A stretch of 64,000 nucleotides of DNA from Flavihumibacter petaseus NBRC 106054 (GTDB lineage: Bacteria > Bacteroidota > Bacteroidia > Chitinophagales > Chitinophagaceae): contig NZ_BBWV01000002.1 in the NCBI RefSeq assembly GCF_000974785.1, positions 62,001-126,000 of the forward strand, given 5' to 3'. Below the pieces are notes generated by a model, which ran no database searches, was not told where the DNA came from, and worked only from the letters and a program-made list of their open reading frames with translations. Shown piece after piece: positions 18,734 to 26,863 of the stretch (its first letter is position 1; every line of letters starts with the position of its first letter). A program made the translations under genes and the position numbers.

Positions 18734-19387
18734 TTATCTCCCGTAAACTGATTCGAAAAAAGCTTCCAGCTTTTTCGCGTCCAGTTGTCCATTGGTCCGC
18801 ACACCGCTGCAAAGATCCAGTCCATTGGGCTGCACCTGCTCAATGGCGGCCTTTACATTTCCGGCATGTAGTCCTCCGGCAAGAAAAACAGGCACGGGTG
18901 ACTGTTCCACTATTTTCCTGCTAAGCGTCCAGTTGTGTACGCGGCCAGTTCCGCCGAGTTCTTTAACGGCCAGCCGCGGATTTCCACTGTCCAGCAGCAA
19001 CGCATCCACTTCTGAAGCAAGGGAAAGCGCTTCGTCCACCGATGCTTCGTCGATGACATGTATTACCTGCACCAGCTGCACGCCGGGCAGTTGTTTCCTG
19101 ATGGCTTTATATTGCCCTTCTGCCAGCGCATCCACCATCTGAATAGTACTGGTTTGCACCCTGGTGTGGTGCCGCACAATATCCGACGGCTTTGTTTCGC
19201 TGGTCAACAGAAACGTGGCAATATTGGCTGGAACTGTGCGTGCAATGGCAGCAATCAGTTCATCTGTTATAACACCCGGACCGCTGGGCATATTTCCTAC
19301 CAGGCCGATGGCGGCTGCACCGGCTCCAATAGCCATCGCCGCTTCCGCTTCACTGCTGATACAGCAGACTTTTACAATTGGTTTCAT
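18734..19387 (-). CDS. Phosphoribosylanthranilate isomerase-like protein
   Basis: A 217-residue TIM-barrel protein. TrpF hallmarks are kept: VKVC with the catalytic-position cysteine C8, LLLDSG with the general-acid aspartate near residue 132, GGTGRVHNW, LAGGLHAGNV and LCSGVRTNG at the phosphate end. The usual glycine-Phe-Ser-Pro-Arg segment after strand 2 is replaced by GLVGNMPSGPG. No other tryptophan gene is near, so a paralogue with a changed role is possible. The start at 19387 is used because the 18 upstream in-frame residues come from the adjacent inverted repeat. Confidence 0.75.
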   Translation of the reverse strand: MKPIVKVCCISSEAEAAMAIGAGAAAIGLVGNMPSGPGVITDELIAAIARTVPANIATFLLTSETKPSDIVRHHTRVQTSTIQMVDALAEGQYKAIRKQLPGVQLVQVIHVIDEASVDEALSLASEVDALLLDSGNPRLAVKELGGTGRVHNWTLSRKIVEQSPVPVFLAGGLHAGNVKAAIEQVQPNGLDLCSGVRTNGQLDAKKLEAFFESVYGR

Positions 19388-19409
19388 AGTACTGTTTTTA
19401 GGGCCCGCT

Positions 19410-19700
19410 GACTTTGACTGCAGTGAAATGAGCCACCACACTACATCTCACAAACTTACATGGTTGTAAATTGTTATTGTAAAATACCTGGTTATGTGCC
19501 AACGGAGGCGCTGTTATGCCTTTCGTCCTGTATCCCGAAAAGATTAGCCAGTTGGGGGCAAGTAAATTTAACGTCTAACAGTTTTCACGTTCAAATGAAT
19601 GCTTTTTGAAACGCTTATCACACATACGGTTATGAAACACAGTGTGGTGGCTCATTTCACTGGATTTAATAAATTGCTCTATTTTGAAAAATGATACCTC
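19410..19700. mobile_element. Inverted-repeat element, copy A (MITE or IS remnant)
   Basis: Perfect 21-bp inverted repeats at 19422-19442 and 19641-19661 (core GTGGTGGCTCATTTCACT on the right arm) enclose 198 bases with no coding content. The left arm is preceded by GACTTTGACTGC. A second copy with the same arms, the same 20 bases inside the left arm, about 35 similar bases inside the right arm and about 35 similar bases beyond it lies at 56019-56425, but the middles differ. Conserved ends with unlike cores fit a non-autonomous element or deleted insertion sequence; the GTGGCTCA-type end recalls IS21-family ends, which is inference. Confidence 0.7.
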
Positions 19701-19704
19701 TCAC

Positions 19705-20151
19705 TCAAAGCGGGGAAATCAAGGTTTCATAATACTTTTCTACCCGTTGCTTCAACGCTGTATTCATTGCTTCAAAACCGGGTTTTGTTTTTTTCAGCAG
19801 GCTGGCCCGAAAGAGCGGCACCAGCAGGCCATTAAAAGTTTCACTGTGAATAAATGTCGTGGTACCGTCCCTGTTGTCTTCCAGCAAAAACTGGTGCTCG
19901 CCATCAAACAGTCCGGGTACTCCGAGATACCCCAGCCACCGCAGTTCTTTGTCCGGAACCACCGCTTTGACCAGGGGGCGGAACGTCATGCCCGGCAAAT
20001 GCACGGTTATTCTTTCACCGGCTGCTACCTTGCCGGTCAGTTGCTGCACAAAAGGATTCCAATCAGGGTAGGCTGCAAAGTCCGTCAGCACTTTCCACAC
20101 CGCCGCCTGCGGGGCTGCGATCCGGATCCTGGTGAATATATGAAAGGGCAT
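19705..20151 (-). CDS. SRPBCC-family (START-like) protein
   Basis: A 148-residue soluble protein of the polyketide cyclase/SRPBCC fold: it opens with IRIAAPQAAVWKVLTDFAAY and has the helix-grip pattern NPFVQQLTG, then HSETFNGLLVPLF before the long C-terminal helix. Such proteins bind hydrophobic ligands; no specific ligand can be named. It begins 4 bases after the MFS transporter stop and is the last gene of the cluster running leftwards from 24727. Confidence 0.83.
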   Translation of the reverse strand: MPFHIFTRIRIAAPQAAVWKVLTDFAAYPDWNPFVQQLTGKVAAGERITVHLPGMTFRPLVKAVVPDKELRWLGYLGVPGLFDGEHQFLLEDNRDGTTTFIHSETFNGLLVPLFRASLLKKTKPGFEAMNTALKQRVEKYYETLISPL

Positions 20152-20155
20152 GCGC

Positions 20156-21358
20156 TCAGTAATGTTGATCGTTATAGTTGACCTCAGGCGCGCGGGAATG
20201 ACGATTTATCAGGAAGTCATTCTTCCAGGCAAAGATGGCAGCTGCCAGGGAGAGGAAAAACAGGATAGACAAACCCCATGCAATGCTGTATTCTTCTGCA
20301 ATCAGTCCGATCAGGGAAGGACCGGCCAGGAATCCGATCAATCCGCCGCTGGCCACTGCCGCTATACCATTCACCGGACTGACACCGGGTACCCTGGAGG
20401 CAGCACTGAACAGGATGGGTACCACACAACAAAAACCAAAGCCGATCAGGGTAAAGCCCGCTATGGCGGTGGGAACAGTGCCGAATCCAATAGCCAGCAA
20501 AAATCCCAGGCTTGCCACGAGGCATCCGGCGATCACAATATTCTTGCTGCCCACTTTCGGGATCAGGGCGTCTCCGTTCAACCTGCCAATAGCCATCGCC
20601 ACACTGAAACCTGCAAAACCGAGCCCCGCAATAACCTTCGAGCCATGCAGGGATTCCCGCAGGTACAGGGCACTCCAGTCTGCCACGCACCCTTCGCCCA
20701 TAAAGGATACAAAACAAATGAAGGCAAGACCAATTACACTGCCGGACGGCAGCCGGAAACTGGTGTCGGACTGGATTTTAATGGCATATTGCAGCAGGTG
20801 TTTCCGTTGCAGGAGGAGCAGGGTAATAAGCACCGCCGCCACGATGGTGATCTGCCAGATAGGAGTCAGATGTACGGCATAGAAAATAGCTGTAAGCCCG
20901 GCACTGATACCACCACCCAGGCTGTACATGCCATGACTGGTGCTCATGATCCGCCGGTTGTATTGTTTCTCAACAATATCCACAACCGAGTTGGTAGACA
21001 CGCCGTTCAGAAAGCCGGTCAGGCCGTTGAAATACAGGGCAACCCAAAGCATCGCAGGGCTGACCGCCATTACCTGCGCAATGAAGATCAGGCAGTACAG
21101 GATGTGGCCGCGCACCATCCATTGACCAACGGGAATTTTTTTGAACACATAAGGTGCGACCATCACACCGGTGAGCGCGCCAACCGGTGCAAGGAGCAGC
21201 GAAAGTCCCAGGCTGGCATCTGTAAGGCCCAGCCGCAGTTTGATCCCCGGAATGGCAGCCACCCAGATGCCCAGCAGGAGGCTGCTCACAGAAAAGAGCA
21301 ACCCAACCGTCCTGCTCGCAGGAAAGCGTAAATAGTTTATGGTATTACCCAGGATCAT
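20156..21358 (-). CDS. Major facilitator superfamily transporter
   Basis: A 400-residue inner-membrane protein with about twelve hydrophobic helices. Features of MFS are the central loop after helix 6 (LLLQRKHLLQYAIKIQ), GLGFAGFSVAMAIGRLNGD at the start of the second half, and glycine-rich helices throughout. It resembles the sugar or drug-efflux MFS groups, without a decisive motif. Its start codon overlaps the GNAT stop by one base, so the two are translated together. Substrate unknown. Confidence 0.85.
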   Translation of the reverse strand: MILGNTINYLRFPASRTVGLLFSVSSLLLGIWVAAIPGIKLRLGLTDASLGLSLLLAPVGALTGVMVAPYVFKKIPVGQWMVRGHILYCLIFIAQVMAVSPAMLWVALYFNGLTGFLNGVSTNSVVDIVEKQYNRRIMSTSHGMYSLGGGISAGLTAIFYAVHLTPIWQITIVAAVLITLLLLQRKHLLQYAIKIQSDTSFRLPSGSVIGLAFICFVSFMGEGCVADWSALYLRESLHGSKVIAGLGFAGFSVAMAIGRLNGDALIPKVGSKNIVIAGCLVASLGFLLAIGFGTVPTAIAGFTLIGFGFCCVVPILFSAASRVPGVSPVNGIAAVASGGLIGFLAGPSLIGLIAEEYSIAWGLSILFFLSLAAAIFAWKNDFLINRHSRAPEVNYNDQHY

Positions 21359-21837
21359 TACAGTAACCTGCTCAGCACCATTTGGTGCCGGCGGAGAATG
21401 CCGTCTTCCAGTATCGGTTCAGGGAAATGCTCCACGTAATAGTTCCACCGTACATCGGTAAGTTCAAATCCAAACTGCTGGTACACTTTCAGCTGCCGGA
21501 TGCCGGCGTTCGATGTGCATACCTGCAGCACCTGGTAACCCAGCCTTGAAGCACGGCTGCAGGCTTCCTGCAACAACTGGCGGGCGATTCCTTTTTTCCT
21601 GAAAGCAGGCAACACTGCGATGTTGCGGATTTCCGTGCGCTCTTTGGTCTCCGGGCTCAATGCCAGTACGCCCACCACCTGTTCTCCTTTTTTCGCTACC
21701 AGCACAATGCAATAATTGATATACTCCGCTATGGCATTGACATCAGGCTCAGCCAATTCAAGCAGGTCCATTGGAAGTGCTGCTTCTTCAGGTAACTGCT
21801 CTATCAGTATCTGTTCAGCGGGTATGGTAGGATGCAT
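21358..21837 (-). CDS. GNAT-family N-acetyltransferase
   Basis: A 159-residue protein with the GNAT core: a beta strand with VVGVLALSPET, then the acetyl-CoA binding signature RNIAVLPAFRKKGIARQLL (about residues 75-93, Q/RxxGxG/A pattern RKKGIA). The acceptor is unknown. It lies 3 bases after rnhA and overlaps the MFS gene, within a compact operon-like run. Confidence 0.88.
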   Translation of the reverse strand: MHPTIPAEQILIEQLPEEAALPMDLLELAEPDVNAIAEYINYCIVLVAKKGEQVVGVLALSPETKERTEIRNIAVLPAFRKKGIARQLLQEACSRASRLGYQVLQVCTSNAGIRQLKVYQQFGFELTDVRWNYYVEHFPEPILEDGILRRHQMVLSRLL

Positions 21838-21840
21838 GTT

Positions 21841-22314
21841 TCAAATATCCGATAAATTTTCATAGCCCACATCCACCAGCAGGTTCCCGCCATCTGCTGC
21901 AGCGGTAGCCAGCTCATCACAGCGGTTGTTGAAGGGATTATCGGCATGTCCTTTCACCCAGCGAAACCGGACCTGGTTAAGCCGCGAAAGGGCATGATAC
22001 CTTCTCCAGAGATCACTGTTCTTCTTGCCACCACTGAAGCCGGTAGCCATCCATTTATCGAGCCATTTCTTTTCAACGGCATTCACCACATACTGGCTGT
22101 CGCTGTACACCGTGATCGAGAGTCCGTTCCGCGTCAGCGCTTCCAGCCCCGCAATCACTGCCATCAGTTCCATCCGGTTATTGGTGGTTTTCCGATAGCC
22201 CTGCGACAGCTCTTTTTCTTTCGCGCCCCATTTCAGGATGACCCCATACCCGCCCGGTCCCGGGTTGCCCCGGCTGGAACCATCGGTATAGATCACCAAT
22301 CCACTATCTGTCAT
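21841..22314 (-). CDS. rnhA: Ribonuclease HI
   Basis: A 157-residue enzyme that cuts the RNA strand of RNA-DNA hybrids. The catalytic acidic residues are present: D11 in YTDGSSRGNPGPGG, E49 in NNRMEL, D72 in YSDSQYVV and D133 in NRCDELA, with the loop histidine H123 in KGHADNPF. Length matches bacterial RNase HI. Its ATG overlaps the PhzF TGA in an ATGA. Confidence 0.95.
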   Translation of the reverse strand: MTDSGLVIYTDGSSRGNPGPGGYGVILKWGAKEKELSQGYRKTTNNRMELMAVIAGLEALTRNGLSITVYSDSQYVVNAVEKKWLDKWMATGFSGGKKNSDLWRRYHALSRLNQVRFRWVKGHADNPFNNRCDELATAAADGGNLLVDVGYENLSDI

Positions 22315-23093
22315 ATTTCAATTGTTCCTTTTAAGTAGGTCACTGCTGTTCCTGTCATCAATACCCGGTCGCCCTGCAATTCGCAATGCAGTTTGCCACC
22401 ACGCCTGGACAGCTGTTCTGCGAAGAGCATGGTTTTGCCCAGTTGTTCCGCCCAGAAGGGAACCAGGATCGTGTGTGCTGATCCTGTAACAGGATCCTCA
22501 TTGATCCCGCTCTGCGGATAAAAGCAACGGGACACAAAATCTGCTTTGTCGCCCTTTGCCGTGCAGATCACCCCGCGGGCGGGCACTTTTGCCAGCCGGC
22601 CAAAGTCGGGCTTCAACGCTTCAACGGCGCCCTGGCTGTCTAACAGTACCATGTAGTCGAAACTCGATCTGAATACGAGTCCGCCGGTAATATTCAGTCC
22701 TTCGAACAGGTCATCCGGTGCATCGCCGGGTGTTGGCGAATTGGCCGGAAAATCGAGCGTGATGCCCTGTTCCGATTTGGTAATGGTGAGCAGGCCACTC
22801 TTGCTGTGAAAACGGATAGTGTCTGCTGCATAACCCAGTTCGGTATACAGGATATGCGAAGCCGCCAGCGTGGCATGTCCGCACAATTTGACTTCAACCG
22901 TGGGCGTGAACCACCTGATCTGGAAATCATTACCGTCCTTTACAAAAAAGACGGTTTCGGAAAGATTGTTTTCCATGGCGATTTCCTGCATACGGGTATC
23001 GGGAAGCCAGGTCTGCAACGGCACAACAGCAGCGGGGTTGCCGCCAAAAAGCGTATTGGTAAATGCGTCAGCGATATAGAGCGATAATTCCAT
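22311..23093 (-). CDS. PhzF-family isomerase
   Basis: A 260-residue protein with the PhzF/YddE pattern: FTNTLFGGNPAAVV at the start, NNLSETVFF with the catalytic glutamate E46, LCGHATLA near residue 72, and GINEDPVTGSAH in the second half. PhzF itself isomerises a dihydro-hydroxyanthranilate in phenazine synthesis, but no phenazine genes lie here and most family members have unknown substrates. It overlaps rnhA by 3 bases and follows the carboxylase by 11. Confidence 0.9.
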   Translation of the reverse strand: MELSLYIADAFTNTLFGGNPAAVVPLQTWLPDTRMQEIAMENNLSETVFFVKDGNDFQIRWFTPTVEVKLCGHATLAASHILYTELGYAADTIRFHSKSGLLTITKSEQGITLDFPANSPTPGDAPDDLFEGLNITGGLVFRSSFDYMVLLDSQGAVEALKPDFGRLAKVPARGVICTAKGDKADFVSRCFYPQSGINEDPVTGSAHTILVPFWAEQLGKTMLFAEQLSRRGGKLHCELQGDRVLMTGTAVTYLKGTIEI

Positions 23094-23104
23094 GATTCAA
23101 AGAT

Positions 23105-24727
23105 TTACACCTGGAACACCCCGGTCTGCAGGGGTGCCAGGAAAGGTTGATGATTGGCTGCCTCAAGGCTGAGGGAAATGCGGTTGCGCGTCTCGGCTGG
23201 ATCAATGATCTCGTCCACCCAAAGCCTGGCAGCAGCATAATAGGGACTGGCCTGGGCTTCATAACGCCCCCTGATCTCCTGCAGCAGTTCCTGCTCTTCC
23301 TGTGCGCTGATAGTTTTGCCCTGTGCCTTGAGCCCTGCCACCTGGATCTGCAGCAATGTTTTTGCTGCCTGGTCGCCACCCATCACCGCAATTCTTGCCG
23401 TTGGCCATGCGTAGATGAACCGGGGATCATAGGCTTTCCCGCACATGGCATAATTGCCCGCGCCATAGGAATTGCCGGTGATGATGGTGATCTTGGGAAC
23501 AACAGAATTCGCGACAGCATTTACCAGTTTCGCGCCGTCCTTGATAATGCCCGCATGCTCGCTGCGACTTCCCACCATAAATCCCGTAACGTCCTGCAGA
23601 AACACCAGCGGGATTTTTTTCTGGTTGCAGTTCAGGATGAACCGCGCCGCCTTATCGGCACTGTCGTTATAGATTACGCCGCCCAGTTGCATTTCTCCTT
23701 TCTGCGTTTTGACGATCAGGCGCTGGTTGGCGACAATTCCCACAGCCCAGCCATCAATTCTCGCATAACCGCAAACGATCGTTTTGCCATAGGAAGCCTT
23801 GAATTCTTCCAGCACCGAATAGTCAGTGATGCAGGCGATCAGTTCCCGTACATCGTAAGGCCGTGCATTGCCTTCCGGGAAAATCGAATAGGTGTCAGTG
23901 GCTGCCTTTTGGGGAGGTGCCGCAGCTATACGGTCAAAACCCGCTGTGGCAGGCCTGCCCAGTTTCCCGATGATCTGTTTGATACGGTCGAGGCATTCTT
24001 CCTCGGTTTTGAACTGGTAATCAGCGATCCCGCTGATCGCATTGTGGGTGTTTGCACCGCCAAGCGTTTCAACATCCACGTCTTCCCCGATCGCGGCTTT
24101 CACCAGGTAGGGACCGGCAAGAAATATAGAACCATTGCCTTCCACCATCAGCGTTTCATCGCTCATGATGGGCAGGTAGGCACCTCCTGCAACACAGGGG
24201 CCCATCACCGCCGAGATCTGGGTTATCCCCATCGCGCTCATGCGCGCATTATTGCGGAAGATGCGGCCGAAATGTTCTTTATCGGGAAAGATTTCATCCT
24301 GCATCGGCAGAAATACACCGGCACTATCCACCAGGTAGATCACCGGAAGATGATTCTCCATAGCAATCTCCTGCATACGCAGATTTTTTTTTCCGGTAAT
24401 GGGAAACCAGGCTCCGGCTTTCACGGTCTGGTCATTCGCCAGGATCACACACAACCGGCCGCTTACTTTCCCGATGCCAGCCACCGTGCCGCCCGCCGGA
24501 CAACCGCCATCTGCTGCATACATGCCGTCTCCGGCAAAAGCACCGATCTCCTGGAAAGCCTCCGGCTCATCCAGCAGGTAACGGATCCTTTCCCGGGCAG
24601 TCAGCTTATTGCGCTCGTGCTGTTTTGCGATCGCTTTGTGTCCGCCACCAACCGCAATCTTTTCCCATCGGGCCAGGCGTTCGGTCAATGCTTTCCGCAT
24701 AGATTCCTCGTTCCGGTTGATTTCCAT
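23105..24727 (-). CDS. Acyl-CoA carboxylase beta subunit (methylcrotonyl-CoA type)
   Basis: A 540-residue carboxyltransferase subunit. It contains ADGGCPAGGTVAGIG, NDQTVKAGAWFPITGKKN, YLVDSAGVFLPMQDEIF and GGAYLPIMSDE in the N-terminal crotonase-like half, and FLQDVTGFMVGSRSE, GNSYGAGNYAMCGKAY and IAVMGG in the C-terminal half, which together fit methylcrotonyl-CoA or a close relative better than propionyl-CoA carboxylase. The biotin-bearing alpha subunit is not in the neighbourhood. The start MEINRNEESMRKAL at 24727 matches homologues; an in-frame ATG 24 bases further upstream is less likely. Confidence 0.88.
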   Translation of the reverse strand: MEINRNEESMRKALTERLARWEKIAVGGGHKAIAKQHERNKLTARERIRYLLDEPEAFQEIGAFAGDGMYAADGGCPAGGTVAGIGKVSGRLCVILANDQTVKAGAWFPITGKKNLRMQEIAMENHLPVIYLVDSAGVFLPMQDEIFPDKEHFGRIFRNNARMSAMGITQISAVMGPCVAGGAYLPIMSDETLMVEGNGSIFLAGPYLVKAAIGEDVDVETLGGANTHNAISGIADYQFKTEEECLDRIKQIIGKLGRPATAGFDRIAAAPPQKAATDTYSIFPEGNARPYDVRELIACITDYSVLEEFKASYGKTIVCGYARIDGWAVGIVANQRLIVKTQKGEMQLGGVIYNDSADKAARFILNCNQKKIPLVFLQDVTGFMVGSRSEHAGIIKDGAKLVNAVANSVVPKITIITGNSYGAGNYAMCGKAYDPRFIYAWPTARIAVMGGDQAAKTLLQIQVAGLKAQGKTISAQEEQELLQEIRGRYEAQASPYYAAARLWVDEIIDPAETRNRISLSLEAANHQPFLAPLQTGVFQV

Positions 24728-24761
24728 ATATGTGCTGCACTTGTTCTGCAAAATAAAGCTA

Positions 24762-24792
24762 TTGGGTGATTGCCACGAACATTCTATTATTG
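24762..24792 (+). promoter_or_regulatory. Candidate promoter of the DUF3810 gene
   Basis: TTGG at 24762-24765, 19 bases, then TATTATTG at 24785-24792, close to the Bacteroidota pattern TTTG-N19-TAnnTTTG. The ATG at 24818 is 25 bases further. Read by eye only. Confidence 0.35.
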
Positions 24793-24817
24793 TTGATCGT
24801 TTTACCTCGTTTCACGC

Positions 24818-25930
24818 ATGCGGAAACTGAAACCATATTACGGATGGATCTTCTTGTTGCTCACAGTGCTGGCAATCAGGATCTTTGCCCTGTTCCCCGC
24901 AGCGGTGGAAAGATATTATTCCACCGGCCTCTATCCGCTCATTTCCAGGGTGCTTCGCTGGCTGTTCGGATGGCTGCCCATCAGCATCGGTGACCTCTTG
25001 TACACGGCTGTAGCGATCTGGCTGCTGCACACGATCTACCGGGGGATTCGCGGCATCTGGCAGAAAAAAGTGAATAAGGCCTGGCTGATTCGGTCAGGCA
25101 TGCGTGTGATGAAAGCATGGCTGTGGATCTACATTATTTTCAACCTCAACTGGGGACTGAACTATAACCGGCTCGGCATTGCCTACCAGATGGGGATTCG
25201 ACCCGGACCCTATACCACGGAAGAACTCGAATCGCTGGTCAGCCGCCTGGTGATTCAACTGAACGCACTGCGCGACAGCTCTCTTGCCGATCGTGATCCC
25301 TTGCGGCATAAGAAGACGCTTTTTACCAATGCTTTCCGTGCCTACCGCAACCCCTCGGGTGAAGCAGTTTTTCTGCGTTATGGCGGTCAGTCTGTCAAAC
25401 CTTCCCTCTACAGCTATCTTGGCAATTACCTGGGCTTTACAGGATACTATAATCCATTCACCGGCGAAGCGCAGGTCAATACTACAGTGCCGGTATTTGT
25501 GCAGCCTTTTACGACCTGTCATGAAATCGGGCACCAGCTGGGATATGCCAAGGAAAACGAGGCTAATCTTGCAGGGTACCTGACGGCATCTGCATCCGGC
25601 AGCCCCGCTTTCCGGTATTCGGCCAGCTTTGATCTCTACCTGTATGCCATCCGCGATTTATTCGGGAAGGACAGCGTTAAGGCGCGCGCGCAGATCAACC
25701 TGCTTTCGCCCGCAGTGAAGCAGGATATTCAGGAACTACGCGAATTCAACCTTCGCCACACCGGCCTTTTTGAGCCGGTGGTACGTATCCTCTATGCGGA
25801 ATTTTTGCGCGCCAACCAGCAGCCTGGCGGCATGATGAGTTATAACCAGGTGGTGGGTATGGTCATAGCGCTCGACCGTCAGCGTGTTGCCCGCACAGCT
25901 GGCCAGTCTCACGCAGGTGTGTCGCGCTGA
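24818..25930 (+). CDS. DUF3810 membrane metalloprotease-like protein
   Basis: A 370-residue protein with three N-terminal membrane helices (about residues 8-28, 45-75 and 95-115) and a large C-terminal domain. The motif TTCHEIGHQLGYAKENEAN holds H235-E236-x-x-H239 and a downstream glutamate, the layout of a zincin active site, which is why the DUF3810 family is thought to be a peptidase. No substrate is known. It is divergent from the acyl-CoA carboxylase gene. Confidence 0.85.
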   Translation: MRKLKPYYGWIFLLLTVLAIRIFALFPAAVERYYSTGLYPLISRVLRWLFGWLPISIGDLLYTAVAIWLLHTIYRGIRGIWQKKVNKAWLIRSGMRVMKAWLWIYIIFNLNWGLNYNRLGIAYQMGIRPGPYTTEELESLVSRLVIQLNALRDSSLADRDPLRHKKTLFTNAFRAYRNPSGEAVFLRYGGQSVKPSLYSYLGNYLGFTGYYNPFTGEAQVNTTVPVFVQPFTTCHEIGHQLGYAKENEANLAGYLTASASGSPAFRYSASFDLYLYAIRDLFGKDSVKARAQINLLSPAVKQDIQELREFNLRHTGLFEPVVRILYAEFLRANQQPGGMMSYNQVVGMVIALDRQRVARTAGQSHAGVSR

Positions 25931-26040
25931 TTTATGAACGATTTCCCGCTTTGTTTCTGTTATAATTATTGCTTACGGCGCTTGCCGCTTACGCAAATGC
26001 TTCAGCAGCCAAAGCGCACCTTTTCACTCAATTGCATGTT

Positions 26041-26100
26041 TTTTCACGCAATGGCGCTGCTCGCCACGCAAAGAAGCAGGGGCGCAAAGAAGAAAAGGGT
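26041..26100. repeat. CGCAAAG-type short repeat cluster
   Basis: The stretch holds several copies of an ACGCAA/GCGCAAAG word, including CACGCAAAGAAGC and GGCGCAAAGAAG, at intervals of 10-15 bases. It is one part of the gene-free stretch 25931-26282. A matching cluster lies at 38381-38460. The rest of 25931-26040 shows no gene. Confidence 0.55.
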
Positions 26101-26144
26101 TATTGATAAGTATGGCGTTCAGTTTTAATGGTTTGAATCAAAGC

Positions 26145-26170
26145 CCTGCCTTCGCTAAAGCTCCGGCAGG
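26145..26170. repeat. Palindromic repeat with AGCTTTAGCGAA core
   Basis: CCTGCC (26145-26150) and GGCAGG (26165-26170) can pair around TTCGCTAAAGCT (26151-26162), whose reverse complement AGCTTTAGCGAA also occurs at 32114-32125 and 56052-56063. Three exact 12-base matches in non-coding DNA of one 64-kb window indicate a dispersed repeat family. Confidence 0.6.
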
Positions 26171-26177
26171 CAAAGCA

Positions 26178-26220
26178 AACTTCAAACCCAACTTCAAACC
26201 CCAGACCCCAAACTTCAAAC
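26178..26220. repeat. TTTGAAG/G-rich degenerate tandem repeat
   Basis: On the minus strand the stretch reads as repeats of GTTTGAAGTTTG separated by GGGG-TCT-GGGG and GGG runs. It lies downstream of dcd, between the palindromic repeat and the TAAAC tract, and would be in the 3' part of a dcd transcript. The three G-runs could stack as a partial quadruplex, which is inference. Confidence 0.5.
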
Positions 26221-26250
26221 TGCCATTCACTTCCATCCTCGGGTCGCCAA

Positions 26251-26287
26251 CTACTAAACCTCTAAACAATTAAACAACTAAACTAAA
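26251..26287. repeat. TAAAC tandem tract at the dcd stop codon
   Basis: Six TAAAC or CTAAAC words at 9-11 base spacing reach into the dcd stop codon (26283-26285). In dcd mRNA sense it is GTTTAG-type repeats. A related, longer tract sits at 30400-30553 against the stop codon of another minus-strand gene. Confidence 0.55.
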
Positions 26288-26819
26288 ACGAATTCTTCCA
26301 CATCATACTTTCCACCGGCTTATCCGGCTGCCCGCTGTACTTCGCATTCTTCTTCTGGTTATAGGCTACTTCGATTTCACCTTCCACGGGGAAGTAAATC
26401 AGCTGGCCAACCGGCATGCCTTTGTACACTTTTACAGGTTGCTTTACCGAAATTTCGAGGGTCCAGTGGCCGCAGAATCCGACATCACCCTTGCCGGCTG
26501 TTGCGTGGATATCGATGCCCAGGCGGCCGGTAGAGGACTTGCCTTCCAGGAACGGAACATGGGCATGGGTTTCGGTGTATTCCAGGGTAACACCGAGATA
26601 GAAAATATGGGGATACAACACAAATCCTTCCTCCGGGATCTCGAAGTACTCGATCTGGTTGTGTTTTTTGGCATCGAGGATATGCTCTTTGTAGGTAGCC
26701 AGCCATTTGCCCAGCCGCACATCATAGGAATTGCTGCCCAGACTCTCCCGGTTGAAAGGTTCAATTTTGATGGTGCCTTTTCCCATTTCCTCAAGTATCC
26801 TTTTATCTGACAGTATCAT
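26283..26819 (-). CDS. dcd: dCTP deaminase
   Basis: A 178-residue trimeric nucleotide enzyme that turns dCTP into dUTP (or dUMP in bifunctional forms). Motifs: MILSDKRILEEM at the start, ESLGSNSYDVRLG near residue 28, KSSTGRLGIDIHATAGKGDVGF near 97-118 in part, and GHWTLEI with the catalytic glutamate. The start at 26819 gives the usual N-terminus; an upstream ATG adds 14 residues unlike the family. It is divergent from the phosphopantetheinyl transferase gene over 44 bases. Confidence 0.94.
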   Translation of the reverse strand: MILSDKRILEEMGKGTIKIEPFNRESLGSNSYDVRLGKWLATYKEHILDAKKHNQIEYFEIPEEGFVLYPHIFYLGVTLEYTETHAHVPFLEGKSSTGRLGIDIHATAGKGDVGFCGHWTLEISVKQPVKVYKGMPVGQLIYFPVEGEIEVAYNQKKNAKYSGQPDKPVESMMWKNSF

Positions 26820-26834
26820 GTGCTGGTCTTCAAT

Positions 26835-26842
26835 TATATTTG
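26835..26842 (+). promoter_or_regulatory. Candidate -7 element TATATTTG
   Basis: A perfect match to the Bacteroidota TAnnTTTG element in the dcd/phosphopantetheinyl transferase divergent gap. No good TTTG lies 19 bases upstream. Transcription would start near 26849, ahead of either candidate start of the plus-strand gene. Confidence 0.4.
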
Positions 26843-26863
26843 GTGAACGGTTTACACGCAAGC

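Noticed and set aside
19642-20181. Plus-strand open frame that begins MWWLISLD at the inverted repeat
   Set aside because: The start lies in the repeat arm and the frame is antisense to the SRPBCC gene; the same repeat gives the false MWWLISL extension of the TrpF-like gene.
20150-21331. Plus-strand open frame of about 393 codons opposite the MFS transporter
   Set aside because: It mirrors the transporter frame and reads as hydrophilic, Gln/His-rich nonsense; the twelve-helix protein on minus is the real gene.
22975-24375. Shared MQEIAMEN phrase in PhzF and acyl-CoA carboxylase proteins
   Set aside because: Each phrase fits the normal conserved position of its own family, so the likeness is probably chance and not exchange between the genes.
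23147-24769. Plus-strand open frame of about 540 codons opposite the acyl-CoA carboxylase
   Set aside because: The minus-strand protein has all carboxyltransferase motifs; the plus frame has none.
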